Of a stretch of 64,000 nt of DNA, positions 1 to 9,263 are shown one piece after another. The DNA is from Pseudomonas sp. Irchel 3A7 (GTDB taxonomy: Bacteria > Pseudomonadota > Gammaproteobacteria > Pseudomonadales > Pseudomonadaceae). The notes below the pieces were generated by a model. It saw only the letters and a program-made list of their open reading frames with translations. It had not been told where the DNA came from and ran no database searches. Every line of letters starts with the position of its first letter. Within the stretch, counting starts at the first letter, position 1. The stretch spans positions 186,001-250,000 of the forward strand of contig NZ_FYED01000011.1 of assembly GCF_900187565.1 (NCBI RefSeq). The letters are read 5' to 3'. A program made the position numbers and the translations under genes.

Positions 1-1
1 C

Positions 2-1555
2 AACCTCTACGAAGAGAAAGTCAGCGAAACGGTCGACCGGCTGCGCATCGCTTTCGACACCGACACGCTGGACGTCAGCTGCTGGCCGCTGGTCAAAAGC
101 GCCTACATCAGCCTGATCGACCTGCGCTTCGACGATGAGCTGTCGGAGACCTGGTACAACTCGATTTTCTGCGGGCTGTTCAGCCATGACTTGATCAGCG
201 ACGGCTGCATGTTCATCCACACCACCCGGCCGAGCCTGCGTCGGGCGCGGGCCGCGCAAACCCGTACCTATAAACCCCAGGGCCAGTTGTCGGGCATGCT
301 GGCGAGCATCTTTGCCGATTACCGCTTCAGCGAGGAATACGCCGACCTGCCAGGCGACCTGCGCCGTCTTGAAGCGCAACTGCGCGAAAACCTCCCGGAC
401 TGGGTGTGCAAGGACCCGGAGCTGAGTGTCGAGCTGTTTTCCTCGGTGCTCTACCGCAACAAGGGCGCGTACCTGGTGGGACGCATCTACACCGCCGATG
501 AGCAATGGCCGCTGGCGATTCCGCTGCTGCACCTTGAGGGGCGCGGCATCCAGATCGATGCGCTGATCACCGACGAAGCCGATGTGTCGATCATCTTCTC
601 GTTCACTCGTTCGTATTTCATGGTGGATGTGCCGGTGCCGGCGGAGTTCATCGGCTTTCTCAAGCGCATCCTGCCGGGCAAACACATCGCCGAGCTGTAC
701 ACCTCGATCGGTTTCTATAAACACGGCAAGTCCGAGTTTTACCGGGCGCTGATCAATCACCTGGCCAACACCGACGACCAGTTCATCATGGCCCCGGGCG
801 TGCGCGGCATGGTGATGAGCGTGTTCACCCTGCCGGGGTTCAATACCGTATTCAAGATCATCAAGGACCGTTTCTCGCCATCGAAAAACGTCGACCGCGC
901 CACGGTGATCGAGAAGTACCGCCTGGTGAAAAGCGTCGACCGCGTCGGGCGCATGGCCGATACCCAGGAGTTCGCCGATTTCCGGTTCCCGCTGAGCAAG
1001 TTTGATCCGGCGTGCCTGGAGGAGTTGCTGGAAGTCGCTCCGTCCACGGTATCGGTCGAAGGCGACACGGTGCTGATCCGTCACTGCTGGACCGAACGGC
1101 GGATGACACCGCTGAACCTGTACCTGGAAAACGCCAGCGAGGCACAGGTGCGCGAGGCGCTGGAAGATTACGGTCTGGCGATCAAGCAACTGGCGGCGGC
1201 GAACATCTTTCCCGGGGACATGCTGCTGAAAAACTTTGGCGTCACCCGTCACGGTCGCGTGGTGTTCTACGACTACGACGAAATCTGCTTCCTTACCGAA
1301 GCCAACTTCCGTCACATCCCGGCACCGCGCACACCCGAAGATGAAATGGCCTCCGAGCCCTGGTACTCCATCGGGCCGCTGGACGTGTTCCCGGAGGAGT
1401 TTCCACCGTTCCTGTTCGCCGACTCCGGGCAGCGCAAGTTGTTCGATCAACTGCACGGCGAGTTGTACAACGCCGATTACTGGAAGGGTTTGCAGGAAGC
1501 GATTCGGGCGGGGAAGGTGATTGATGTATTCCCGTATCGGAGGAAGCAGCTGTAA
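2..1555 (+). CDS. aceK: Isocitrate dehydrogenase kinase/phosphatase, 5' end outside window
   Basis: AceK phosphorylates and dephosphorylates isocitrate dehydrogenase, steering carbon between the TCA cycle and the glyoxylate shunt in the cytoplasm. About 517 codons are present; the family is usually about 570 residues, so roughly the first 55 are missing. The reading frame is open from base 2 with no start codon of its own in family position. The ATP-binding region APGVRGMVMSVFTLPGF and the downstream catalytic YDYDEICF segment are both visible. It ends with TAA, and hrpA follows after a 124-bp gap holding an inverted repeat. Family assignment is firm. Confidence 0.95.
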   Translation, partial: NLYEEKVSETVDRLRIAFDTDTLDVSCWPLVKSAYISLIDLRFDDELSETWYNSIFCGLFSHDLISDGCMFIHTTRPSLRRARAAQTRTYKPQGQLSGMLASIFADYRFSEEYADLPGDLRRLEAQLRENLPDWVCKDPELSVELFSSVLYRNKGAYLVGRIYTADEQWPLAIPLLHLEGRGIQIDALITDEADVSIIFSFTRSYFMVDVPVPAEFIGFLKRILPGKHIAELYTSIGFYKHGKSEFYRALINHLANTDDQFIMAPGVRGMVMSVFTLPGFNTVFKIIKDRFSPSKNVDRATVIEKYRLVKSVDRVGRMADTQEFADFRFPLSKFDPACLEELLEVAPSTVSVEGDTVLIRHCWTERRMTPLNLYLENASEAQVREALEDYGLAIKQLAAANIFPGDMLLKNFGVTRHGRVVFYDYDEICFLTEANFRHIPAPRTPEDEMASEPWYSIGPLDVFPEEFPPFLFADSGQRKLFDQLHGELYNADYWKGLQEAIRAGKVIDVFPYRRKQL

Positions 1556-1556
1556 G

Positions 1557-1627
1557 CCACAAGCTTCAAGCTGCAAGATAAAGCTGCGTTCATCTTGTAG
1601 CTTGAGGCTTGCCGCTTGAAGCTGCTT
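1557..1627. repeat. Inverted intergenic repeat of the AAGCTTCAAGC type
   Basis: The gap between aceK and hrpA holds arms built from AAGCTTCAAGCTGCAAG and its complement-like CTTGAGGCTTGCCGCTTGAAG, able to fold as a long hairpin. A second copy of the same family lies after murB near 33.45-33.54 kb. It has no coding potential and may act as a weak terminator or mRNA 3' stabiliser. The family is recognised by internal comparison only. Confidence 0.6.
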
Positions 1628-1679
1628 TTCTGCGACAATCCGCAACCTTGCGCCACTAGACGACTGAATTGCGTACCCG

Positions 1680-4600
1680 ATGACCGACGAATCGCCCTCC
1701 ATCGACAAACTGCTGAAAAATCTCGATCACGCCATGCTCGCCGACCGCCACCGGCTGCGGCGGCAGTTGCTTGAGCTGCGCAAGAAACCTGACGAGGCCA
1801 AGCTGGCCCAGTGGGTGGCGCGCATGCAGGCATCCTGTGATCAGGTGCTGGCGCGCAAGGCCAGCCTGCCGGTGATTCGTTATGACGACAGCCTGCCGAT
1901 CGCCGCCAAGCGCGACGAAATCAAGAAGGCGCTGGAAAAGCATCAGGTGCTGATCATCGCCGGCGAGACCGGCTCGGGTAAAACCACCCAGTTACCGAAG
2001 ATCTGCCTGGAAATCGGTCGCGGCCAGCATGGCTTGATCGGCCATACCCAGCCACGGCGGATCGCCGCACGCAGTGTCGCCAGCCGGGTCGCCGAAGAAC
2101 TGGGCACGCCGCTGGGCGCGCTGGTCGGTTATCAGGTGCGCTTTGAGGACCAGAGCGATTCCAACACGCTGATCAAACTGATGACCGACGGCATCCTGCT
2201 GGCGGAAACCCAGAACGACCGCTATCTGGAACGCTACGACACGATCATCGTCGACGAAGCCCATGAACGCAGCCTCAACATCGACTTCCTGCTCGGTTAC
2301 CTGAAAACCTTGCTGCCGCGTCGTCCCGACCTGAAAGTCATCATCACCTCGGCGACCATCGACCTGGAGCGCTTTTCCAAGCATTTCGATGACGCGCCAA
2401 TTGTCGAAGTCTCCGGCCGCACCTTCCCGGTGGACACCTGGTATCGACCGCTGACCCTGGAGCAGGACGAAGAGGGCAACCGCGTCGAGGACGACCTGAC
2501 CGTGGATCAGGCCATTCTCGCCACCCTCGATGAAATCGCCGCGTACGAACGCAGCGAACGCCGCAGCCCGGGTGACGTGCTGGTGTTTTTGCCCGGCGAG
2601 CGCGAGATTCGCGACGCCGCCGACATGCTGCGCAAAGCCCAGCTCAAGCACACCGAGATCCTGCCCTTGTACGCGCGCCTGTCGCCGGCCGAGCAGCAGC
2701 GGATTTTCCAGTCGCACCCGGGGCGTCGCGTGGTCCTGGCGACCAACGTCGCGGAAACCTCGCTGACCGTGCCGGGCATCCGCTATGTGATCGACAGCGG
2801 CACCGCGCGCATCAGTCGCTACAGCTACCGTGCCAAGGTCCAGCGCCTGCCCATCGAAGCGATTTCCCAGGCCAGCGCCAACCAGCGCAAAGGACGCTGC
2901 GGACGGGTCGAGCCGGGTATTTGCGTGCGCCTGTACAGTGAAGAAGATTTCCTCGGGCGCCCGGAATTTACCGATCCGGAAATTCTGCGGACCAACCTTG
3001 CAGCCGTTATTTTGCAGATGCTGCACCTGCGCCTCGGCGAGATCACGGCGTTCCCGTTTATCGAGCCGCCGGATGGCAAGGCCATCAGCGACGGTTTCAA
3101 CCTGCTGCAAGAACTTTCGGCGGTGGACCGCAACAGCCAGTTGACCCCGCTCGGTCGCCAACTGGCGCGGCTGCCGGTGGACCCGCGCATGGGCCGCATG
3201 TTGCTGGAAGCGGCGAAGCTGGGCAGTTTGCAGGAAGTGCTGATCGTCGCCAGCGCCATGTCGATCCAGGACCCGCGCGAACGTCCGCCGGAGCGTCAGC
3301 AAGCAGCGGACCAGGCCCACGCACAATGGAAAGACACCGATTCTGATTTCGCCGGGCTGGTCAATCTGTGGCGCGGATTCGAGGAGCAACGCCAGGCGCT
3401 GACCGCGAGTCCGCTGCGCAACTGGTGCCGAAAGAACTTCCTCAATTACCTGCGCCTGCGCGAGTGGCGTGATTCCCACCGCCAGTTGAGCCTGATCTGC
3501 CGCGACATGCAGTTGAGCCTCAACAAAGAACCGGCCGATTATCCGAAGCTGCATAAAGCAGTGCTGGTGGGCCTGCTCAGCCAGATCGGCCAGAAAACCG
3601 AAGACGGCGACTACCTCGGCGCGCGCCAGCGACGCTTCTGGATTCACCCCTCGTCGGGGATCGGCAAGAAACGCCCACAATGGTTGATGACCGCCGAACT
3701 GGTGGAAACCACCAAGCTCTACGCGCGCATGGTGGCCAAGATCGACGCCGACTGGATCGAGCCGCTGGCCGGGCATCTGATCAAGAAAAACCACTTCGAA
3801 CCCCATTGGGAGAAGAAGCGTGGCCAGGTCGTGGCCTTCGAGCAGATCACCCTGTTCGGGCTGATCGTGGTCGGTCGCCGGCCAGTGCACTACGGCCCGG
3901 TGGACCCGGTGGTGTCCCGTGAACTGTTTATCCGCGAAGCGCTGGTGCGTGGCGAGATTCAGTCGAAAGCCAAATGCCTGACCGCCAACAAGCAGCTGCT
4001 GGAACAGCTCGACGAACTGGAGGCCAAGGCCCGCCGCCGCGACATTCTCGCCGACGAAGAAACCCTGTTCGCTTTCTACGACGCGCGGCTGCCGGCGGAG
4101 ATTCACCAGACCGCGACGTTTGACAGCTGGTACCGGATCAACAGCCAGAAAGACCCGCAGCTGCTGATCATGCGCGAAGAAGACGTGCTGGCCCGCGAGG
4201 CCAGTGAAGTCACCGCCCAGCATTACCCGGACACCCTGCACATCGGTGATCTGGAGTTGGCGCTGAGCTACCACTTTGAACCCAACCACCCGCGCGACGG
4301 CGTGACCCTGCGTGTACCGGCACCGCTGTTGCCGATGCTGCCGCCGGAGCGTCTGGAGTGGCTGGTGCCGGGCGTGATCGAGGCCAAGTGCATTGCCCTG
4401 GTGCGCAACCTGCCCAAGGCCTTGCGCAAGAATTTCGTACCGGTACCGGACTTCGTCAAAGCCGCCTTGCAACGCATGACCTTCGCCGAAGGTTCGTTGC
4501 CCCAGGCATTGGGTCGCGAACTGCTGCGCATGACCGGCGCCCGGGTCAGCGACGAAGCCTGGGCCGAAGCGGCGCAGCAGGTGGAAAACCATCTGCGGAT

Positions 4601-5591
4601 GAACCTGGAAATCGTCGACGCACAGGGCAAATTCCTCGGTGAAGGCCGTGACCTCGCCGAACTTACCGCGCGTTTCGCCGAAGCCAGCCAAGCCGCGCTG
4701 GCCGTGCCGCAAACCGCGAAAAGCCAGCAACCGGTCGAGCCGAAAGTGTTCGCCGCCGTGGCCGAGAAAACCCAGCAGAAGATCGCCGGGCTGTCGATGA
4801 CGGTGTACCCGGCGCTGGTGGAGGAGGGCGGCACCGTCAAGGAAGGCCGTTTCTCGACGCCGGCCGAAGCCGAATTCCAGCATCGCCGCGCGTTGCAACG
4901 CTTGCTGATGCAACAGCTGGCGGAGCCGGCGAAGTTCCTGCGTGGCAAGCTACCGGGCCTGACCGAACTGGGCCTGCTGTACCGCGACATGGGGCGCGTC
5001 GACGCGCTGGTCGAAGACATTCTGCTGGCCAGCCTCGACAGCTGCATTCTCGATGGCGAAGACCCGTTGCCCCGCGATGGTGCCGGGCTGGCGTCGCTGG
5101 CCGAGCGCAAGCGCGGCGCCTGGACCGAACATGCCGAACGTTTGGCGAAGTTGACCCTGGAAATCCTCAAGCTCTGGCACGGCCTGCAAAAACGCTTCAA
5201 GGGCAAGATCGACCTGGCGCAAGCCGTGGCTTTGAACGACATCAAGCAGCAGCTCAGCCAACTGGTATATCCGGGGTTTGTCCGTGAAACACCGATGCAA
5301 TGGCTCAAGGAACTGCCGCGTTACCTCAAGGCCATCGAGCAGCGTTTCGAAAAACTGGGTGCCCAGGTGCAGAAGGACCGGGTCTGGAGTGGCGAATTGT
5401 CCAATCTCTGGACCCAATACCAGACCCGCGCCAACAAACACGCCCAGGAAGGCAAGCGCGATCCGCAGCTGGAGCTGTATCGCTGGTGGCTGGAGGAATA
5501 CCGGGTTTCGCTGTTCGCCCAGCAACTGGGAACCAAGGTGCCGATTTCCGATAAGCGCCTGAGCAAGCAGTGGAGCCAGGTCGAGCCCTGA
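1680..5591 (+). CDS. hrpA: DEAH-box ATP-dependent RNA helicase HrpA
   Basis: A 1303-residue DEAH helicase, the expected length for proteobacterial HrpA, which acts on RNA and stalled ribosomes in the cytoplasm. The sequence shows Walker A GETGSGKTT at about 95-103, DEAH at 192-195 and the SAT motif at about 224-226. Next come the helicase C-terminal core with the QRKGRCGR motif, the HA2/OB-fold region, and the long HrpA-specific C-terminal extension. The start ATG at 1680 gives MTDESPSIDKLLKNL, typical of Pseudomonas homologues, although no strong ribosome-binding site is seen. It is monocistronic and followed by a REPIN. Confidence 0.95.
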   Translation: MTDESPSIDKLLKNLDHAMLADRHRLRRQLLELRKKPDEAKLAQWVARMQASCDQVLARKASLPVIRYDDSLPIAAKRDEIKKALEKHQVLIIAGETGSGKTTQLPKICLEIGRGQHGLIGHTQPRRIAARSVASRVAEELGTPLGALVGYQVRFEDQSDSNTLIKLMTDGILLAETQNDRYLERYDTIIVDEAHERSLNIDFLLGYLKTLLPRRPDLKVIITSATIDLERFSKHFDDAPIVEVSGRTFPVDTWYRPLTLEQDEEGNRVEDDLTVDQAILATLDEIAAYERSERRSPGDVLVFLPGEREIRDAADMLRKAQLKHTEILPLYARLSPAEQQRIFQSHPGRRVVLATNVAETSLTVPGIRYVIDSGTARISRYSYRAKVQRLPIEAISQASANQRKGRCGRVEPGICVRLYSEEDFLGRPEFTDPEILRTNLAAVILQMLHLRLGEITAFPFIEPPDGKAISDGFNLLQELSAVDRNSQLTPLGRQLARLPVDPRMGRMLLEAAKLGSLQEVLIVASAMSIQDPRERPPERQQAADQAHAQWKDTDSDFAGLVNLWRGFEEQRQALTASPLRNWCRKNFLNYLRLREWRDSHRQLSLICRDMQLSLNKEPADYPKLHKAVLVGLLSQIGQKTEDGDYLGARQRRFWIHPSSGIGKKRPQWLMTAELVETTKLYARMVAKIDADWIEPLAGHLIKKNHFEPHWEKKRGQVVAFEQITLFGLIVVGRRPVHYGPVDPVVSRELFIREALVRGEIQSKAKCLTANKQLLEQLDELEAKARRRDILADEETLFAFYDARLPAEIHQTATFDSWYRINSQKDPQLLIMREEDVLAREASEVTAQHYPDTLHIGDLELALSYHFEPNHPRDGVTLRVPAPLLPMLPPERLEWLVPGVIEAKCIALVRNLPKALRKNFVPVPDFVKAALQRMTFAEGSLPQALGRELLRMTGARVSDEAWAEAAQQVENHLRMNLEIVDAQGKFLGEGRDLAELTARFAEASQAALAVPQTAKSQQPVEPKVFAAVAEKTQQKIAGLSMTVYPALVEEGGTVKEGRFSTPAEAEFQHRRALQRLLMQQLAEPAKFLRGKLPGLTELGLLYRDMGRVDALVEDILLASLDSCILDGEDPLPRDGAGLASLAERKRGAWTEHAERLAKLTLEILKLWHGLQKRFKGKIDLAQAVALNDIKQQLSQLVYPGFVRETPMQWLKELPRYLKAIEQRFEKLGAQVQKDRVWSGELSNLWTQYQTRANKHAQEGKRDPQLELYRWWLEEYRVSLFAQQLGTKVPISDKRLSKQWSQVEP

Positions 5592-5605
5592 AGCTGACCC
5601 TTAAC

Positions 5606-5699
5606 CCTGTGGGAGCGAGCCTGCTCGCGAATGCGGTATGTCAGTCAACATTGATGTTGAATTTGACGGCCCCTTCGCGAGCAGGCTCGCTCCCACAGG
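5606..5699. repeat. REPIN: two inverted REP palindromes
   Basis: The unit TGTGGGAGCGAGCCTGCTCG is followed about 50 bp later by its reverse complement, with a central spacer containing CATTGATGTTGAAT. It is the most common intergenic repeat in this window and lies in the hrpA 3' flank. The rest of the 319-bp gap (5700-5910) holds the fabH-like promoter region and a perfect palindrome. Confidence 0.85.
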
Positions 5700-5858
5700 T
5701 AACTCATTGTTCTTGCAAAAGGCGCCAAAACCCAAGGTTTATGGCAAACTTCGCGACCATAAACGCCGGTTTCGCGGACTAGAGCCTTCGCCCGGTCGCG
5801 CGACGGAATAAAGCGATGCCAGGTTTGCGTCCCCAGGATGGGAATAGACCCTTTGTGT

Positions 5859-5878
5859 ATTGGTACGTCGGTACCAAT
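5859..5878. promoter_or_regulatory. Perfect palindrome upstream of the FabH-like gene, candidate operator
   Basis: The 20-bp sequence ATTGGTAC-GTCG-GTACCAAT has two perfect 8-bp arms and a 4-bp spacer. It ends 32 bp before the ATG at 5911. Size and symmetry fit a site for a dimeric repressor, for example of the TetR family. Which protein binds is not shown by the sequence. Confidence 0.55.
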
Positions 5879-5910
5879 GCTTTCTGCCTGAACAGATTAG
5901 AGACACGACC

Positions 5911-7032
5911 ATGCATAATGTCGTCATCAGCGGCACCGGCCTTTACACTCCGGCCAACAGCATCTCCAACGAAGAGCTGGTGCAGTCTTTCAATACCTAT
6001 GTGGCGCAATTCAACGCCGATAATGCCGACGCTATCGCGCGCGGTGAAGTCGAGGCGTTGACCGAGTCCAGCGCAGCGTTTATCGAAAAAGCCTCTGGCA
6101 TCAAGAGCCGCTTTGTCATGGACAAGGACGGCATCCTCGACCCGCAACGCATGGCGCCACGCCTGCCGGAGCGTACCAACGACGAATGGTCGGTGCTTTG
6201 CCAGATGGCCATCGGCGCGGCCGAGCAAGCCTTGCAACGCGCGGGCAAGACCGCAGCGGACATCGATGGCGTGATCGTCGCCTGCTCCAACCTGCAACGC
6301 GCCTATCCGGCCATTGCCATTGAAGTGCAGGAAGCGCTGGGCATCCAGGGTTTCGGTTTCGACATGAACGTGGCCTGTTCTTCGGCGACCTTCGGCATCC
6401 AGACCGCCGCCAACAGCATCCAGCTGGGCCAGGCCCGGGCGATCCTGATGGTCAACCCGGAAGTCTGCACCGGTCACCTGAACTTTCGCGACCGTGACAG
6501 CCATTTCATCTTCGGCGATGCCGCCACTGCGGTCATCATCGAACGCGCCGACCAGGCTACCTCCAAGTACCAGTTCGACATCGTCAGCACCAAACTGCTG
6601 ACCAAGTTCTCCAACAACATCCGCAATAACTTCGGCTTCCTCAACCGCGCGGCGGAAGAGGGCATCGGCGCCAAGGACAAACTGTTCGTCCAGGAAGGCC
6701 GCAAGGTGTTCAAGGAAGTCTGCCCGATGGTGGCCGAACTGATCGGTGCGCATCTGGAAGAGAACCAGCTTAACGTCAGCGACGTGAAGCGCTTCTGGCT
6801 GCACCAGGCCAACCTGAGCATGAACCACCTGATCGTCAAGAAACTGCTGGGCCGCGACGCCACCGAGCAGGAAGCCCCGGTGATTCTCGACACCTACGCC
6901 AACACCAGCTCCGCCGGTTCCGTGATTGCGTTCCACAAAAATCAGGATGATCTGCCGGCGGGTTCGCTGGCGGTGCTCAGCTCGTTCGGCGCCGGTTACT
7001 CGATCGGTAGCGTGATTCTGCGCAAGCGCTGA
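5911..7032 (+). CDS. FabH-like beta-ketoacyl-ACP synthase III (PA3286-like)
   Basis: This 373-residue thiolase-fold synthase carries the KAS III triad: Cys156 in VACSSAT, His298 in WLHQAN and Asn331 in YANTSSAG. It is longer than housekeeping FabH (about 320) and resembles P. aeruginosa PA3286, which is reported to condense medium-chain acyl-CoA from beta-oxidation with malonyl-ACP. The ATG at 5911 gives MHNVVISGTGLY, the family N-terminus; upstream in-frame codons would run through the palindrome and are not favoured. The gene is monocistronic and flanked by REPINs. The substrate is inferred from similarity. Confidence 0.88.
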   Translation: MHNVVISGTGLYTPANSISNEELVQSFNTYVAQFNADNADAIARGEVEALTESSAAFIEKASGIKSRFVMDKDGILDPQRMAPRLPERTNDEWSVLCQMAIGAAEQALQRAGKTAADIDGVIVACSNLQRAYPAIAIEVQEALGIQGFGFDMNVACSSATFGIQTAANSIQLGQARAILMVNPEVCTGHLNFRDRDSHFIFGDAATAVIIERADQATSKYQFDIVSTKLLTKFSNNIRNNFGFLNRAAEEGIGAKDKLFVQEGRKVFKEVCPMVAELIGAHLEENQLNVSDVKRFWLHQANLSMNHLIVKKLLGRDATEQEAPVILDTYANTSSAGSVIAFHKNQDDLPAGSLAVLSSFGAGYSIGSVILRKR

Positions 7033-7054
7033 GTTCGCGGTTCACCCCTAACCC

Positions 7055-7142
7055 TGTGGGAGCGAGCCTGCTCGCGAAGAGGTCTGTCAGCCGCATTGAT
7101 GTTGAATGTGCCGTCGTCTTCGCGAGCAGGCTCGCTCCCACA
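7055..7142. repeat. REPIN
   Basis: Two inverted GGGAGCGAGCCTGCTCGCGA units are separated by a spacer that again contains CATTGATGTTGAAT. The element sits between the convergent 3' ends of the FabH-like gene and the sensor kinase. Confidence 0.85.
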
Positions 7143-7159
7143 ATGGGTCGGGGTGTCAT

Positions 7160-8212
7160 TCAAACTCGCGGCAGGCGAATGATGGCGGTCAACCCGCCCC
7201 CCGGGGTTTCTTCCAGGCTCAACTGCCCGCCCAGACGTTCCGCCGCCTCGCGGGCGATGGTCATGCCCAGCCCGACACCGCCGGAGTTGCGATTGCGCGA
7301 ACCCTCCAGGCGAAAGAACGGTTCAAACACCGCTTCGCGCTGCTCGGCCGCGATTCCCGGCCCGTGGTCGATCACTCTGATCAACAGCTCTTCCCGATGA
7401 TCCTCCAGGGTAATCAGCGCCTGCCCGGCATAACGCAGGGCATTGTCCAGCAGGTTGTTGACGCAGGAACGTAACGCCATCGGCTGCACTTGCAGCGGTG
7501 CACAGTGGCCGCTGACCCGGACATCGGCGCCCTGGTCCTGGGCGTTTTCGCTCAAGGACTCCACCAGCGCCTGCACGTCCATCCACTGTGGCGCCTCGCT
7601 GGTGCGTTGTTCGTGCAGGTAGGTGAGGGTCGCGTCGAGCATGCTGATCATATCGTCCAGATCCTGGCGCATCTGGCCCTGCAGCCTGTTGTCATCAATC
7701 TGCTCCAGCCGCAGCTTGAGCCGTGACAACGGCGTGCGCAGGTCGTGGGACACCGCGCCGAGCATCCGCGAGCGTTGTTTCACTTGCTCGATGATGCGTC
7801 GCTGCATTTTGTTGAAGGTGTGTGCCGCTTGCCGCGCTTCCCGTGGACCGGACTCGTCCAGTGGCGGACTGTTGAGGTCCTCGCTCAGGCGCTCGGCGGC
7901 GTCGCTGAGCCGCTGGATCGGGCGACTCAACAGTTTGGCGCCGTACCAGGCTGCAATGATCAGCGAGATAAATTGAAAGGTCAGCGGCACCAGCGGTCCA
8001 CCGAACCACGGCCGGGGTGGTCGATTGGCGAAGCGCGGGTCATCTGGCGGACGTTGGCCGTCGAAGTCTTCGGAGAATTGCGGTGGTGGAGGCGGAGGTG
8101 GCGGCGGGCCGTAATGATGAAACCAGGCAAAAGCCAGCAGGTGCGCCAGGATAATCGCGATCAGCAGCACGCCGAACAGACGGCCGAACAGCGTATCGAA
8201 GCGCCCGCGCAT
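7160..8212 (-). CDS. Two-component sensor histidine kinase with polyproline periplasmic segment
   Basis: This 350-residue inner-membrane kinase has TM1 at about 11-31, a short periplasmic loop, TM2 at about 73-91, then HAMP, HisKA and HATPase domains. The phospho-acceptor is His156 in AVSHDLRTPLSR. N, G1 and G2 boxes are seen as NNLLDNALRYAG, DHGPGIA and GVGLGM. Nine consecutive prolines (residues 36-44) follow TM1, which is unusual. The ATG at 8212 overlaps the regulator's TGA (TGATG), so translation is probably coupled. It resembles EnvZ-type kinases; the stimulus is unknown. Confidence 0.9.
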   Translation of the reverse strand: MRGRFDTLFGRLFGVLLIAIILAHLLAFAWFHHYGPPPPPPPPPQFSEDFDGQRPPDDPRFANRPPRPWFGGPLVPLTFQFISLIIAAWYGAKLLSRPIQRLSDAAERLSEDLNSPPLDESGPREARQAAHTFNKMQRRIIEQVKQRSRMLGAVSHDLRTPLSRLKLRLEQIDDNRLQGQMRQDLDDMISMLDATLTYLHEQRTSEAPQWMDVQALVESLSENAQDQGADVRVSGHCAPLQVQPMALRSCVNNLLDNALRYAGQALITLEDHREELLIRVIDHGPGIAAEQREAVFEPFFRLEGSRNRNSGGVGLGMTIAREAAERLGGQLSLEETPGGGLTAIIRLPRV

Positions 8213-8982
8213 CAACCGATGTCCCGGGCGTCGAACAGGTAGCCTTCACCGCGCACGGTCTTGATCAACTGCGGTGCTTTCGGGTCATCGCCGAGTTTCT
8301 GGCGCAGTCGTGACACGAGCAGGTCGATGCTGCGATCAAAGGCTTCGATCGAGCGGCCGCGGGCGGCGTCCAGCAGTTGTTCGCGGCTCAATACCCGGCG
8401 CGGACGCTCGATGAACACCCAGAGCAGGCGGAATTCGGCGTTGGACAGTGGCACCACCAGGCCGTCTGCTGCGATCAACTGGCGCAGGACGCTGTTCAGC
8501 CGCCAGTTGTCGAAGCGGATGTTCGCCCGTTGTTCGGTGCGGTCATCGCGCACCCGGCGCAGGATGGTCTGGATGCGCGCTACCAATTCCCGGGGTTCGA
8601 ACGGCTTGGCCATGTAATCGTCGGCACCCAGTTCCAGGCCGATGATCCGGTCGGTGGGTTCGCAGCGGGCGGTGAGCATCAGGATCGGGATGTCCGACTC
8701 GGCGCGTAGCCAGCGGCACAGCGACAGCCCGTCTTCACCGGGCAGCATCAGGTCCAGCACCACCACGTCGAAATGCTCCGCTTGCATGGCCAGGCGCATG
8801 GCCGCGCCATCGGTGACGCCACTGGCGTGGATGCTGAAGCGGGCCAGGTAGTCGATCATCAATTCGCGGATCGGGACGTCATCGTCGACGATCAGGGCGC
8901 GAATGCTCCAGCGTTTGTCGTCGCCGGACGCTTTTTGATCGTCGTTCACAGGTGTGGGGGTGTTGTGCATGCGTGTGTTCAT
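8212..8982 (-). CDS. OmpR-family response regulator
   Basis: A 256-residue regulator with a receiver domain (acidic pair in VDDD, phospho-acceptor Asp77 in VVVLDLMLPGEDG, conserved K in DDYMAKPFEPREL) and a C-terminal OmpR/PhoB winged helix ending in KTVRGEGYLFD. About 25 residues precede the receiver domain, so a later start such as ATG 8970 is possible. It is first in a two-gene operon with the sensor kinase. The upstream gap to pyrF (8983-9263) shows no gene and must carry both divergent promoters. Target genes are unknown. Confidence 0.9.
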   Translation of the reverse strand: MNTRMHNTPTPVNDDQKASGDDKRWSIRALIVDDDVPIRELMIDYLARFSIHASGVTDGAAMRLAMQAEHFDVVVLDLMLPGEDGLSLCRWLRAESDIPILMLTARCEPTDRIIGLELGADDYMAKPFEPRELVARIQTILRRVRDDRTEQRANIRFDNWRLNSVLRQLIAADGLVVPLSNAEFRLLWVFIERPRRVLSREQLLDAARGRSIEAFDRSIDLLVSRLRQKLGDDPKAPQLIKTVRGEGYLFDARDIG

Positions 8983-9263
8983 CTGCCGGATAGGCTGCCA
9001 ACCACAAAGATAGGCGGCGAGGTTGTGGCTTCAGCATAGGCGTCTGGCCCGCAGGCGCAAAGTGCTGTAAGGACGTGTTGCGGCTGGCGAGGGTAGCGGG
9101 CAAGGGTGTTGTGGGCGTGTCAGCTATGTACCGAACTCGACACAATTGCCGCAAAGGCTAGTCTTGCCTGAGCGTTCTCGACGATTTACTGATCATCGGG
9201 TCCCGCAGTGGCGCTGGTTCCGCTACAATGCGCGCCGATTTCGACTTGCCTGAGAGCCCGCTC

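Noticed and set aside
1992..4913. A 973-codon open frame antisense to hrpA
   Set aside because: It lies entirely inside hrpA, has no family motifs and reflects the high-GC codon pattern of the true gene.
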